From contig NZ_CP058258.1 in the NCBI RefSeq assembly GCF_013394695.1, positions 454,001 to 518,000 on the forward strand: a stretch of 64,000 nucleotides of DNA, read 5' to 3'. The position numbers and the translations under genes are program-made. Positions 34,954 through 44,632 of the stretch are shown piece after piece; the first letter of the stretch is position 1, and every line of letters begins with the position of its first letter. This DNA comes from Streptococcus sp. oral taxon 061. GTDB lineage: Bacteria > Bacillota > Bacilli > Lactobacillales > Streptococcaceae. The notes under the pieces were generated by a model. The model did not search any database. It saw nothing but the letters and a program-made list of their open reading frames with translations, and was not told the origin of the DNA.

Positions 34954-36110
34954 TGAATATCCTAGAAGAAATCCAAAACTGTCCCGTTGAGTGGAAAGAG
35001 TTGGGGGAAGTGACTGATACTGTTACAAGTCCAGTAAAATTAACTAAAAAGGAGTATAAAGTATCAGGGGAAATACCAATTGTTGATCAAGGGGAACAAT
35101 TCATTGCAGGTTTTTCAGATTATGGAAAATATCTGAAAAAGGATGAATATATTATTTTTGGGGATCACTCAGAGCATGTAAAATATATAGATTTCGCTTT
35201 TGTTCAAGGAGCTGATGGTTTAAAAATTTTGAAACCTAAGAGTGGCATAAAAGCAAAATATATATACTATTGCTTTTGTAATTTTTATAAGAAAGAAGGA
35301 AATTATAAAAGACATTGGAGTAAAGCAAGAACTACTCTTATACCAATTCCTCAAAGTGAAGAAATTCAAGAAAAAATCGTGCAAATACTTGACAAATTTA
35401 CCGATTATGTTACAGAATTGACCTCAGAATTGACCTCAGAATTGACCTCACGTAAAAAGCAATATTCTTATTATCGAGATAAACTTTTGTCCTTTGAGGA
35501 TGAGGTTTATCAGGTTGAGTGGAAGATGTTAAATGAGTTTCTTAAAAAAGGGAAGGGAACTAAAATTACAGCTAGTCAGATGAAATTACTTCACAAAGAA
35601 GGTGCGCCAATCCGTATCTTTGCAGGAGGAAAGACATATGCTGATGTGAACTATGGAGATATTCCTGATAAAGATATTCATACTGAGGAAGCTATTGTTG
35701 TAAAATCTCGTGGAATTATTGATTTTGAATACTGTACAAAACCATTTAGTTTTAAAAATGAATTTTGGTCGTACAGTTCAGACAATGAGAATATCAACTT
35801 AAGATATATTTATCATTATTTAGTTCATAATAAGGAACATTTTCAAAATATTGCTAATAATATGCAAATGCCGCAAATTTCTAGTAATGATACTGAAAAA
35901 TTCAAAATCCCAGTCCCATCTCTCGAAATCCAATCTCGCATTGTTCAGGTTCTAGACAACTTTGATACGGTTTGTAACGACTTAAATATCGGACTGCCCA
36001 AGGAGATAGAACTACGTCAAAAACAGTACGAATATTTTCGAGATAAACTCTTGACATTCGTCGCCGAAGGCGAGTACACTGACAGTACAGTACAGACAAG
36101 ACATCATTAG
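34950..36110 (+). CDS. hsdS: Type I restriction-modification specificity subunit, two target-recognition domains
   Basis: A 386-residue HsdS that sets the DNA target. Recognition domain 1 spans about residues 10-145. The central conserved spacer includes three ELTS repeats then [15 protein letters not shown] (to about 185). Domain 2 follows (about 190-335), then the C-terminal conserved repeat [21 protein letters not shown]. The ELTS repeats come from three exact 12-base copies at 35415-35450. The C-terminus continues for 17 residues past the usual end, over a short ACAGT-rich stretch to a TAG at 36108. Two adjacent ATGs (34950, 34953) are possible starts behind AGGAGG. Confidence 0.93.
   Translation: MMNILEEIQNCPVEWKELGEVTDTVTSPVKLTKKEYKVSGEIPIVDQGEQFIAGFSDYGKYLKKDEYIIFGDHSEHVKYIDFAFVQGADGLKILKPKSGIKAKYIYYCFCNFYKKEGNYKRHWSKARTTLIPIPQSEEIQEKIVQILDKFTDYVTELTSELTSELTSRKKQYSYYRDKLLSFEDEVYQVEWKMLNEFLKKGKGTKITASQMKLLHKEGAPIRIFAGGKTYADVNYGDIPDKDIHTEEAIVVKSRGIIDFEYCTKPFSFKNEFWSYSSDNENINLRYIYHYLVHNKEHFQNIANNMQMPQISSNDTEKFKIPVPSLEIQSRIVQVLDNFDTVCNDLNIGLPKEIELRQKQYEYFRDKLLTFVAEGEYTDSTVQTRHH
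35415..35450 (+). repeat. hsdS: Three exact 12-bp tandem repeats in the hsdS spacer
   Basis: GAATTGACCTCA three times in a row, in frame, encoding ELTS x3 at the junction between the two recognition domains. Confidence 0.97.
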
Positions 36111-36141
36111 GCTCTTAAACTGGGTATTTGGACCAATTCGA

Positions 36142-36723
36142 GTGGAGTTGGGTAGTATTTGTGAATTTGTAAGAGGAAATGGTCTTCAGAAGAAAGATTT
36201 TACCCAAGTTGGAAAATCTGTTATCCACTATGGACAAATTTACACTAAATACGATTTTACAGTAGCTCACACACTCTCCAAAACTAGTGAAATGGTATTC
36301 AAAAAGTTAAAAAAAGCCTATCCAAATGATTTGATAATGGCAACAACATCTGAAAATGTTGAAGATGTTGGGAAAGCAATCGTTTGGGAAGGAAAGGAAG
36401 AGATTGGAATTTCTGGAGATAGTTATATCATTCGTACGAATCAAAATTCGAGGTACTTGAATTATTGGTTAAGATCGATTTCGTTTCAATCTCAAAAGGA
36501 AAGAAAAGTGACTGGAACAAAAGTTGTTCGTATAAATTCTAAGGATATGGAAAAATTTCAAATTGTAGTTCCATCCATTACAGAACAAGAAAGAATTGTC
36601 TCCATTCTTGACCATTTCAACACCTTAACCAACTCTCTTTCTGAAGGCCTTCCAAAGGAAATTGAACTAAGACAGAAACAGTATGAATACTGGCGAGAAC
36701 AATTATTAAACTTTACTAGATAA
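36142..36723 (+). pseudogene. Partial hsdS: one recognition domain plus C-terminal repeat
   Basis: A 193-residue frame beginning at GTG 36142 ([14 protein letters not shown]..) that resembles one recognition domain followed by the conserved HsdS end [21 protein letters not shown]. It is half the normal HsdS length and has no visible ribosome site. The frame is open upstream to 36055, overlapping the last 56 bases of hsdS in another frame. It may be a remnant of a second hsdS, a silent recognition-domain cassette, or a half-subunit. Same strand as hsdS, with no recombinase gene nearby. Confidence 0.7.
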
Positions 36724-36736
36724 ACTCTTTAATCAT

Positions 36737-36755
36737 ATTGAGATAGAATCTCAAT
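36737..36755. other. Perfect hairpin between partial hsdS and hsdR
   Basis: ATTGAGAT, AGA loop, ATCTCAAT. It lacks a T run, so it is not a typical terminator; it might slow readthrough or stabilise the hsdR message. Confidence 0.55.
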
Positions 36756-36777
36756 TAAAACAAAAAGGAAGCATGCT

Positions 36778-39700
36778 ATGGTTGATTATTCAAAAGTACA
36801 TGAAGTAATTGCGGAAACAAATGAAGGGATTCTCTTGGCTGAGTATCAACCAGAGTATCGTACGGATAGAGAATATCAGACAGAGGCTGATTTAGAAAAT
36901 CAGTTAATTTCTGATTTGGTAAATCATCTCAACTATGAACGCTTAAATATTCATACACCTGAAGAACTCTTAGCAAATGCCAAGGTGCAAATAGAAAAAC
37001 TCAATAAGGTGACCTTTACGAATGCTGAGTGGGATCGCTTTGTAGTTGAGTATCTGGATTGTCCCAATGAGGGGTTAGTTGAAAAAACACGCAAGATTCA
37101 AGAAAATTATATCTATGACTTTGTCTTTGATGATGGACGAATTAAAAATATTTTCATCCTTGATAAGAAAAACATTCATAACAACAGCATGCAGGTCATT
37201 AACCAAGTGACTCAAGTAGGCAGCCATACCAATCGTTATGATGTTACTATTTTAGTGAATGGTCTGCCGTTAGTTCAGATTGAATTGAAAAGACGTGGTG
37301 TTAGTCTTAAAGAAGCTTTTGAACAAATCCATAGATATAGCAAGGAAAGCTTCAATAGTGAGAATTCCTTATACAAGTACATTCAGATCTTTGTTATTTC
37401 TAATGGGACTTATACGCGCTACTTTGCCAATACGACAGCTCAAAATAAAAATCATTATGAATTCACCTGTGAATGGGCAGACCGCAAAAATAAAACCATT
37501 CATGATTTAGAAGACTTTACCGTTACATTCCTAAGTAAACGAGTCCTCTTGGAAGTCTTGACTAAGTATTGTGTCTTTGATGCTGATAATACCTTGCTTA
37601 TCATGCGCCCTTATCAGATAGCAGCAACGGAGAGTATTTTACGAAAGATACATTCCACAAATGAAATGAAGAATTTCGGTACGATCAATGCTTGTGGCTA
37701 TATCTGGCACACGACTGGTTCTGGGAAAACTTTGACCAGCTTTAAGACCGCTCGTTTAGCAACAGAGTTGGACTATATTGACAAAGTGATTTTTGTGGTT
37801 GATAGGAAAGATTTAGACTATCAAACCATGAAGGAATATCAAAAATTCCAACCAAATTCAGTCAATGGTAGTAACAATACAAAAGAACTCCAACGTAGTA
37901 TTGAAGAAAATGATGATCGAATTGTTGTCACAACCATTCAAAAATTAAATAAGTTTATCACTGCGAACCCAAACCATGAAATTTACAGTAAAAAATGTGT
38001 CTTGATTTTTGACGAGTGTCATCGTTCTCAGTTTGGGAAAGCGCAAAAGCGTATCAAAAAAGCTTTTAAACAGTATGCTTTATTTGGATTTACAGGGACT
38101 CCGATTTTCCCAGAAAATAGTTTAACAGGAGAAACAACTCAAGAGGTTTTTGGCGAACAACTTCATAACTACGTTATCACAGATGCTATTCGAGATAAAA
38201 AAGTGTTGAAGTTCAAAGTTGATTACAACTATATCAAGCCTGAAATCAATAAGTATAAAGAAGCAGAAAAGGCAGTCGGTCGAGAGCTCGATGAGAAGAA
38301 ACTCAAAAAGATGGAGAAAGAACTTCTTTTGCATCCTGAACGGATTGCAACCATCACAGAGTACCTGTTGAGAGTCTATAACGACAAGACGCACCGAAAT
38401 CAACACTATACTCATAAACAAAAACAACTGTCTGGTTTTAATGCCATGCTGGCTGTACAAAGTATTGAAGCTGCGAAATTATACTATGAAGAACTTCAGC
38501 GACAACAAGCAGCATTACCAGAAGCTAAGCGTTTGAAGGTCGCGACTATCTTTAGCTTTGCGCCTAACGAAGAACAGTCAGCTTATGGAGAGATTCAAGA
38601 TGAAGAGCTAGACCCTCAAGATACAGCCATGCCTCTCTCATCTAAAGAGTTTCTAGCTAAGGCAATCTACGACTATAATCAAATGTTCAAGACCAACTTT
38701 TCGACTGATGGGAAAGAGTTTCAAAATTACTATCGTGACCTTTCTAAACGAGTTAAGTCTAAGGAAGTGGATTTGTTGATTGTAGTGGGTATGTTCTTGA
38801 CAGGTTTTGATGCTCCGACTATGAATACTCTCTTTGTTGATAAAAACCTACGTTATCATGGTTTGATTCAGGCTTTTTCTAGAACCAACCGAATTTTTAA
38901 CAAAGTTAAACCTTTTGGGAATATCGTATGTTTCCGTGATTTAGAAAAAGCTACTCAAGAAGCTATTAGAACCTTTGGGGATACCAATAAACTTGATATT
39001 ATCTTAGAAAAAAGTTTTAGCGAATACATGGATGGTTTCGTGGATCAGGTAACTGGTATCAAGGTTAAAGGTTATACAGAAGTTTGTCAGGAAATTCTGG
39101 AAAGATTCCCGAACCCACAAGAAATAGAAACAGAACGTGATAAAAAAGAGTTTGTTAAGTTATTTGGTGAGTTTCTGAAGCTTGATAACGTTCTTCGAAA
39201 TTATGATGAATTTCAGGAAATCGACAAGCCTATCTCGGAAGGTTATCTCCAAGATTTAAGAAGTTCTTATGTGGAAATTCGAGATGAATTCTTAAACCTT
39301 AAAAACTATGAAAGAACAAAAGATTTAGGTGTTGACCTTTCAGATATTGAATTTGAGATTGAGCTCTTAAAAACGGACGAGATTAATCTGGACTATATAC
39401 TCGCATTAATTGTTGAAAAATCGAAGAACTCTGAGTCTAAGGAAGCAATGAAAGCTGAAGTTAGCCGTGTTATTCGGTCAAGTATTGATATTCGTGCTAA
39501 GGAAGAGTTGGTGATTAGCTTTATCAATGATACTGATTTAGCGAGTCTGAAAGACCATGATGAAATTATCAATGCATTCTATGCTTATGGTAAAGAACGT
39601 AAAGCAGTCGCTATTCGTGAATTGGCAGAGTCTGAAAATCTTGTAAAAGATTATCAATTATTCATTGATCGTTCTATTCAACGTGGTTATGCTGAGAATA

Positions 39701-39822
39701 GTGGAGCTGATTTGGATTCGATTATTCCACCGACTTCTCGTAGACATGGAGCTCGTGAACGTAAGAAACAAGAAGTTTTACATCAGATTCAAACATTAGT
39801 AGAGATTTATTCAGGAATTTAG
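36778..39822 (+). CDS. hsdR: Type I restriction enzyme R subunit
   Basis: A 1014-residue motor-nuclease. The N-terminal nuclease part (about 40-260) has a D-x(n)-ExK pattern near QIELKRRGVSL. The helicase motor has Walker A TTGSGKT near residue 312, the DECH box near residue 412 (FDECHRSQFG), motif III FGFTGTPIF, and motif VI QAFSRTNRIF. A helical C-terminal part binds HsdM. The reading frame is intact, so restriction activity is plausible. It is preceded by AAGGAAG and a hairpin. Confidence 0.95.
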   Translation: MVDYSKVHEVIAETNEGILLAEYQPEYRTDREYQTEADLENQLISDLVNHLNYERLNIHTPEELLANAKVQIEKLNKVTFTNAEWDRFVVEYLDCPNEGLVEKTRKIQENYIYDFVFDDGRIKNIFILDKKNIHNNSMQVINQVTQVGSHTNRYDVTILVNGLPLVQIELKRRGVSLKEAFEQIHRYSKESFNSENSLYKYIQIFVISNGTYTRYFANTTAQNKNHYEFTCEWADRKNKTIHDLEDFTVTFLSKRVLLEVLTKYCVFDADNTLLIMRPYQIAATESILRKIHSTNEMKNFGTINACGYIWHTTGSGKTLTSFKTARLATELDYIDKVIFVVDRKDLDYQTMKEYQKFQPNSVNGSNNTKELQRSIEENDDRIVVTTIQKLNKFITANPNHEIYSKKCVLIFDECHRSQFGKAQKRIKKAFKQYALFGFTGTPIFPENSLTGETTQEVFGEQLHNYVITDAIRDKKVLKFKVDYNYIKPEINKYKEAEKAVGRELDEKKLKKMEKELLLHPERIATITEYLLRVYNDKTHRNQHYTHKQKQLSGFNAMLAVQSIEAAKLYYEELQRQQAALPEAKRLKVATIFSFAPNEEQSAYGEIQDEELDPQDTAMPLSSKEFLAKAIYDYNQMFKTNFSTDGKEFQNYYRDLSKRVKSKEVDLLIVVGMFLTGFDAPTMNTLFVDKNLRYHGLIQAFSRTNRIFNKVKPFGNIVCFRDLEKATQEAIRTFGDTNKLDIILEKSFSEYMDGFVDQVTGIKVKGYTEVCQEILERFPNPQEIETERDKKEFVKLFGEFLKLDNVLRNYDEFQEIDKPISEGYLQDLRSSYVEIRDEFLNLKNYERTKDLGVDLSDIEFEIELLKTDEINLDYILALIVEKSKNSESKEAMKAEVSRVIRSSIDIRAKEELVISFINDTDLASLKDHDEIINAFYAYGKERKAVAIRELAESENLVKDYQLFIDRSIQRGYAENSGADLDSIIPPTSRRHGARERKKQEVLHQIQTLVEIYSGI

Positions 39823-39922
39823 TGACGTGAACTTTAGATTCAACTAAAAATCGATTAGCTCATTTTTAAAATACAACTTTGTTTCCGTATTTCCTGGGAA
39901 CTAGTAGAAAGTTAGGAGAAAT

Positions 39923-40327
39923 ATGGAAAACAACAACCAACGTGCCCTTTGTCAGCAACTCTGGGCGGAAAATAAATACCTTGTTTTGAGCCATTCCAGT
40001 AATATTTACAAGGACATTCGCCAGTATCTCAAGCAAGAAGTGGTGGAGCTGAGTCAAGTTCAAGAGATGATTGATCGTGCCTGCCAGATTCCAGAGCACA
40101 GGGGTCAGGTTTGCAATGCCTTCCAGCATATTTGGGGCTATTTTAAAAAGCAAGCTAGTCTTGATGAGCGAAAAGACTATATGCTCTTACTGGATCGCTA
40201 TCGCTTTGGTCAGGCTTCCAAGGAAGACTTGATTGCTAGGACTCGAGACTTGCTTGAACGTTACCCAAATGCTTATCTGCAAGATTCTACCCTGCTGAAA
40301 GGAGACTCCCATGAGACTTTGGCATGA
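39923..40327 (+). CDS. YbgA-domain protein (DUF1722)
   Basis: A 134-residue stand-alone YbgA/DUF1722 domain, recognised by WAENKYLVLSHSSNIYKDI near the start and the core NAFQHIWGYFKKQAS, then RYPNAYLQDSTLL at the end. In other bacteria the domain occurs next to, or fused with, photolyase-related genes; its biochemical function is unknown. The next gene, overlapping by 17 bases, encodes a pyrimidine-dimer glycosylase-type protein, which strengthens the link to UV damage. AGGAG precedes the ATG. Confidence 0.85.
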   Translation: MENNNQRALCQQLWAENKYLVLSHSSNIYKDIRQYLKQEVVELSQVQEMIDRACQIPEHRGQVCNAFQHIWGYFKKQASLDERKDYMLLLDRYRFGQASKEDLIARTRDLLERYPNAYLQDSTLLKGDSHETLA

Positions 40328-40676
40328 AGATTTGATTCCACAACTTCCACGTCCTCAGCTCTTGGGGCAACATCGAGAGTGCTGCGCCCTGCGTGGCAAT
40401 GGCTGGGGCAGAAAGCATGCGACGGTTGACTATGTCTTTACCCACTCGCCTTATCATCTCTATGCCTATCATCGTTTGATCATGGAGGAGATGGCTGACC
40501 GTGGCTACAATGTCAGTCCAGAGTGGCTGGACAAGAACTACCGGGGCAAGACCTGCCCTCCTTATCAAGACTTAGCAGAGGAAAAGCTGAATAGTCCTAT
40601 CTATAGCGAGCATGACACAGCCTACTATGAGGAGTGTCTGGCTAATCTCCGTGAAAAAGGGATCGAGCTTGAGTGA
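40311..40676 (+). CDS. Pyrimidine-dimer DNA glycosylase-type protein (PF03013/TIGR02328-like)
   Basis: A 121-residue protein starting MRLWHEDLIPQLPRPQLLGQ, similar to the T4 endonuclease V family, which cuts at UV-induced pyrimidine dimers. The early Arg-Glu region (QHRECCALRGNGWG) corresponds to the catalytic Glu neighbourhood. ATG 40311 has AAAGGAG seven bases upstream and overlaps the YbgA gene, so the two are cotranslated. Activity on dimers is inferred from family only. Confidence 0.82.
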   Translation: MRLWHEDLIPQLPRPQLLGQHRECCALRGNGWGRKHATVDYVFTHSPYHLYAYHRLIMEEMADRGYNVSPEWLDKNYRGKTCPPYQDLAEEKLNSPIYSEHDTAYYEECLANLREKGIELE

Positions 40677-40734
40677 TAGCAAGGATTTGCTCCAATTCAA
40701 AACTCTTTTCGTATTTTTTCGAATAATAAAAATG

Positions 40735-40768
40735 AGACCTTTAGAATGATTCTAAGGTCTTCTTTTAT
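40735..40768 (+). terminator. Terminator after the glycosylase gene
   Basis: AGACCTTTAGAA with TTCTAAGGTCT (one bulge), then TCTTTTAT. Confidence 0.7.
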
Positions 40769-40826
40769 AAGTATTTGGATTTACTTTTAATAAGTTTTGT
40801 ATTCTATTTAAATTAAAGGACAAGGG

Positions 40827-40988
40827 CGAACGAAGTGAGCTTTTAGTGGATATTTCCCGCTATAGTGGTATTCTAGATAATAATTTATTATTAGCTAGAA
40901 CGGGATTTTTGAGACACTCTGGCTCAAAAATTAGGGATGAAATTACGAAGTAATTTGCTCCCGTCCGCACTTTATCAGGGAAATATCA
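40827..40988. repeat. Structured repeat element, copy A (upstream of metE)
   Basis: Closing stem GATATTTCCC (40849-40858) pairs perfectly with GGGAAATATC (40978-40987). Inside are TTCTAG with CTAGAA (40871, 40895), ACGGGA with TCCCGT (40900, 40959), ATTTTTGAG with CTCAAAAAT (40905, 40923), and AAATTAC with GTAATTT (40940, 40950). The conserved leader CGAACGAAGTGAG lies before the closing stem. Copy B at 44633 has the same layout. Transcribed strand uncertain. Confidence 0.75.
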
Positions 40989-41034
40989 AATTACAAAAAT
41001 AAAAATAGACCTATAGTCTTTTCTAATAGCAAGT

Positions 41035-41070
41035 CATAGTCAGCTATCTGTTTACTCAAGTTTGACTATG
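41035..41070. other. Hairpin between copy A and the terminator
   Basis: CATAGTCA (41035-41042) with TGACTATG (41063-41070), a perfect 8-bp stem with a 20-base loop. Function unknown. Confidence 0.5.
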
Positions 41071-41109
41071 AACAGGACTATCTTGAAAATCTGTTAATCA
41101 TTGTCTATC

Positions 41110-41145
41110 AAAGGATTTGGAGAATCTTCTCCAAATCCTTTTTTG
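41110..41145 (+). terminator. Strong terminator upstream of metE
   Basis: 14-bp perfect stem AAAGGATTTGGAGA with its complement, ATCT loop, then a T run. It has no protein gene in front, so it probably ends a transcript from the structured element region or attenuates a metE leader. Confidence 0.85.
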
Positions 41146-41158
41146 TACTTCAAATAAC

Positions 41159-41179
41159 GATATAGTTTCAAACTATATC
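41159..41179. promoter_or_regulatory. Met-box palindrome (MetR/MtaR-type) for metE-metF
   Basis: GATATAGTTTC and its mirror form a perfect 21-base palindrome with core TATAGTTT-C-AAACTATA, the pattern recalled for LysR-type methionine regulators of streptococci. It lies about 80-100 bases before metE. Confidence 0.75.
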
Positions 41180-41259
41180 AAAGCCTAATTTTTTACAATT
41201 ATACAGACGCTTTCTTTTCTGTTAAGATAGTTTCAACAACAATTTTTGGAGGACAAAAC

Positions 41260-43509
41260 ATGTCAACTACTATTATCGGATTCCCACGTTTGGGTGAATT
41301 CCGCGAATTAAAATTTACAACTGAAAAATACTTTAGAAAAGAAATCACAGAAGAAGAACTCTTGGCTGCGGCTAAAGAATTGCGTGCAAAACACTGGAAC
41401 ATTGTCAAAGAAAAAGGCATCACTGAAATCCCATCAAATGACTTTTCTCACTATGACAACTTCCTTGATGCAGCTTTCCTCTTCAACGTAGTTCCTGCAT
41501 CTGTTCAAAACTTGGACTTGTCTGATCTTGAACGTTACTTTGCTTTGGGACGTGGTTACCAAGGAGAAAAAGGGGATGTTCGTGCCCTTCCGATGAAGAA
41601 ATGGTTCAACACTAACTACCACTACATCGTTCCAAAATTTGAAAAAGAAACTCAAGTAAAATTGGCTGGTCACAAGATCTTTGATGAGTTCCAAGAAGCT
41701 AAAGAATTGGGTCTTAACACTCGTCCTGTCCTTGTAGGTCCATTCACTTTCCTTCAATTGTCAGACTTTGAAGAAGGTGTGAAAGCAGAAGACTTCGTAG
41801 ATAGCTTAGTAGCTGCTTACCAAGATGTTTTTGCAAAATTGGCTGAACTTGGTGCAACTCGTATCCAACTCGACGAAGCTGCTCTTGTCAAAGATTTGAC
41901 AGAAGAAGAAAAAGCCCTATTCTTGAACATCTACAACAAACTCTTGGCTGACAAGAAAGGTCTTGAAGTCTTGCTTCAAACTTACTTCGGTGACGTTCGT
42001 GACGTCTACGCTGACCTTGTGAAATTACCAGTGGATGCGATTGGTCTTGATTTCGTTGAAGGTAAGAAAACTCTTGAACTCGTTAAAGGTGGCTTCCCAG
42101 CTGACAAGACTCTTTATGCAGGTATTGTCAATGGTAAGAACATCTGGCGCAACAACTACGAAAAGAGCTTGGCTGTTCTTGAGCAAATCCCAGCTGAAAA
42201 TATCGTTTTGACTAGCTCATGCTCACTTCTTCATGTGCCATTTACAACAGCTAATGAAGATTTTGAACCAGCTATCTTGAACCACTTTGCATTTGCAGTA
42301 GAAAAATTGGATGAAATCCGTGATTTGGATGCTATCCGCAACGGTCAAGGTGCAGAAGCTCTTGCAGCAAACAAAGAACTCTTTGCAACTGAACGTGTTG
42401 GTGAAAATGCTGAACTTCGTGCACGTATCGCTGGATTGACTGACGCAGACTACACTCGTTTGCCAGCCTTTGCAGAACGTGAAGCAATCCAAGAAGAAGC
42501 TTTCAAACTTCCAGCTCTTCCAACAACAACGATCGGTTCATTCCCTCAAACTAAGGAAGTTCGTGCTAAACGTTTGGCCTTCCGTAAGGGTGAATTGTCA
42601 CAAGAAGAATACGATGCCTTCCTTGCTGAAACGATCGACGAATGGATCAAATGGCAAGAAGAAGTTGGATTTGACGTGCTTGTACACGGTGAATTCGAGC
42701 GTAATGACATGGTTGAGTACTTCGGTCAAAACTTGTCTGGTTACCTCTTCTCTAAGAATGGTTGGGTACAATCATACGGTATGCGTGGGGTTAAACCACC
42801 AATCATCTGGGGTGATGTGACTCGTCTCAACCCTATCACTGTGAAATGGTCTAGCTATGCACAAAGCCTTACTGACAAACCTGTTAAAGGTATGTTGACT
42901 GGACCTGTTACTATCCTTAACTGGTCATTCCCACGTGAAGACATCTCTATCAAGGATTCTACTCTTCAAATCGCTCTTGCTATCAAGGATGAAGTTCTTG
43001 ACCTTGAAGCTGCAGGCGTGAAAATCATCCAAATCGACGAGGCTGCTCTACGTGAGAAATTGCCACTTCGTCGTAGCGACTGGTACGAAGACTACCTTGA
43101 CTGGGCTATTCCAGCCTTCCGTTTGGTACACTCAACAGTAGCACCAGACACACAAATCCACACTCACATGTGTTACTCAGAATTTACAGATATCATTCCA
43201 GCTATCGACAACTTGGATGCAGACGTTATCTCATTTGAAGCTAGCCGTTCAAACCTTGAAATCTTGGACGAACTCAAAGCGAAAAACTTCCAAACAGAAG
43301 TTGGACCTGGGGTTTACGATATCCACTCACCTCGTGTGCCTAACGAAGGCGAAATCGACCACACAATCGAAGCAATCCTTGCTAAAGTTCCAAGTAGAAA
43401 AGTTTGGATCAACCCTGACTGTGGTTTGAAAACACGTGGTATTCCAGAAACTAAAGAAAGCTTGATCCGCCTTGTAGAAGCTGCGAAAGCTGCGCGTGAG
43501 AAATTGTAA
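41260..43509 (+). CDS. metE: Cobalamin-independent methionine synthase
   Basis: Transfers a methyl group from 5-methyl-tetrahydrofolate-polyglutamate to homocysteine. The 749-residue protein has the duplicated barrel layout. The C-terminal half holds the zinc ligands in THMCYSEF and [10 protein letters not shown] and the substrate loop [15 protein letters not shown] is placed before the ATG. It is followed by metF, which makes its methyl donor, and preceded by a MetR-type palindrome. Confidence 0.96.
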   Translation: MSTTIIGFPRLGEFRELKFTTEKYFRKEITEEELLAAAKELRAKHWNIVKEKGITEIPSNDFSHYDNFLDAAFLFNVVPASVQNLDLSDLERYFALGRGYQGEKGDVRALPMKKWFNTNYHYIVPKFEKETQVKLAGHKIFDEFQEAKELGLNTRPVLVGPFTFLQLSDFEEGVKAEDFVDSLVAAYQDVFAKLAELGATRIQLDEAALVKDLTEEEKALFLNIYNKLLADKKGLEVLLQTYFGDVRDVYADLVKLPVDAIGLDFVEGKKTLELVKGGFPADKTLYAGIVNGKNIWRNNYEKSLAVLEQIPAENIVLTSSCSLLHVPFTTANEDFEPAILNHFAFAVEKLDEIRDLDAIRNGQGAEALAANKELFATERVGENAELRARIAGLTDADYTRLPAFAEREAIQEEAFKLPALPTTTIGSFPQTKEVRAKRLAFRKGELSQEEYDAFLAETIDEWIKWQEEVGFDVLVHGEFERNDMVEYFGQNLSGYLFSKNGWVQSYGMRGVKPPIIWGDVTRLNPITVKWSSYAQSLTDKPVKGMLTGPVTILNWSFPREDISIKDSTLQIALAIKDEVLDLEAAGVKIIQIDEAALREKLPLRRSDWYEDYLDWAIPAFRLVHSTVAPDTQIHTHMCYSEFTDIIPAIDNLDADVISFEASRSNLEILDELKAKNFQTEVGPGVYDIHSPRVPNEGEIDHTIEAILAKVPSRKVWINPDCGLKTRGIPETKESLIRLVEAAKAAREKL

Positions 43510-43571
43510 GAAAAGATATTTCTCCATACATGGTTGATCAGTAAGAAATCAACTAGAAAAGGTTCATAAAT

Positions 43572-44432
43572 ATGTCACGTCAAACACCGTCCCTCTCATT
43601 TGAAGTTTTCCCTCCAAACCCAGCAGTAGGCAATGACAAAATTATTGCGGCCCTGAAAGATATGCAGGACTTGGCGCCACACTTTATCAGTGTGACTGCC
43701 AGCAATAATAAATTTAATATCAAAGAGACGACGGTTCGTTTGGCAGACTATATCCAAAATGACTTGGAGATTCCGACCATTGCTCACTTGCCAGCTATCT
43801 ATCTGACTAAGGATAAGGTGGCTGAGACTATTGCAGATTTGGATAAGGTTGGGGTTCAGAAAATCTTGGCTTTGCGTGGAGATATCATTCCTGATGTGGA
43901 GCCACAAAAAGATTTCCGTTATGCGACAGACTTGATTGAGTTTATCAATGAACAGGCACCGCACTTTGAAATTATTGGTGCTTGTTATCCAGAAGGACAC
44001 CCTGATTCGCCAAACCAAATCTCAGATATTCAAAATCTCAAGAAAAAAGTAGATGCAGGCTGTTCAAGCCTTGTCACTCAGCTTTTCTTTGACAACGAGC
44101 GTTTCTACGATTTCCAAGACAAATGTACCTTGGCTGGGATTGATGTTCCCATTCATGCGGGTATCATGCCAATCCTCAATCGTAACCAAGCGCTTCGTCT
44201 CTTGAAGACTTGTGAGAATATCCATCTCCCACGTAAGTTTAAGGCTATCTTGGACAAGTATGAGAATGATCCTGAGTCACTCAGAGCAGCAGGACTTGCC
44301 TATGCTGTAGACCAAATCGTGGACTTGGTAACTCAAGACGTAGCAGGCGTGCATCTCTACACCATGAACAACGCAGACACTGCACAGTACATCCACCAAG
44401 CAACCCATGCCTTGTTCAATCACCAACCTTAA
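43572..44432 (+). CDS. metF: 5,10-methylenetetrahydrofolate reductase
   Basis: Supplies 5-methyl-tetrahydrofolate to MetE. The 286-residue TIM barrel shows SFEVFPPN at the start, ILALRGDI near residue 98, GACYPEGHPDS and CSSLVTQLFFDN, all typical of MetF. It begins 62 bases after metE without an intervening terminator, so the pair is an operon. Confidence 0.95.
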   Translation: MSRQTPSLSFEVFPPNPAVGNDKIIAALKDMQDLAPHFISVTASNNKFNIKETTVRLADYIQNDLEIPTIAHLPAIYLTKDKVAETIADLDKVGVQKILALRGDIIPDVEPQKDFRYATDLIEFINEQAPHFEIIGACYPEGHPDSPNQISDIQNLKKKVDAGCSSLVTQLFFDNERFYDFQDKCTLAGIDVPIHAGIMPILNRNQALRLLKTCENIHLPRKFKAILDKYENDPESLRAAGLAYAVDQIVDLVTQDVAGVHLYTMNNADTAQYIHQATHALFNHQP

Positions 44433-44446
44433 AATAATAAAAAGCA

Positions 44447-44484
44447 AACCATTCTTCTTTTCATAGCAGAATGGTTCCTTTTTT
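44447..44484 (+). terminator. Terminator after metF
   Basis: AACCATTCT with AGAATGGTT, then CCTTTTTTAT. Confidence 0.85.
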
Positions 44485-44632
44485 ATAGAAAAGACCGTAC
44501 TTTTTAAGAAAAATATGATAAAATAGACTCTGTACGTACTTGATACAAAGATGAGGGTATTTAGGTTATAGAAGTTATTTAAAGTTGATTATTTTTTAAA
44601 TAAAATATGATAATAGGTGTCTATAAAAGATA

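Larger units (their letters stand above)
40677..41259. other. 583-base gap upstream of metE
   Basis: It holds a terminator (40735), the ~162-base structured repeat element copy A (40827-40988), a separate hairpin (41035-41070), a strong terminator (41110), a Met-regulator palindrome (41159) and the metE promoter region. No protein gene is convincing. Confidence 0.7.

Noticed and set aside
35415..35450. Tandem repeats as a CRISPR or VNTR outside genes
   Set aside because: The copies are adjacent without spacers and are in frame within hsdS, so they are a coding linker repeat.
33385..39822. Invertible phase-variable hsdS locus of the SpnIII type
   Set aside because: That arrangement needs inverted hsdS copies and usually a recombinase. 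Here both hsdS sequences are in the same orientation and no recombinase gene is present.
40827..40988. T-box leader for metE
   Set aside because: No AGGGTGGNACCGCG T-box sequence or Stem I/AGAGA pattern is visible, and a second copy lies before pnp, which is not an amino acid gene.
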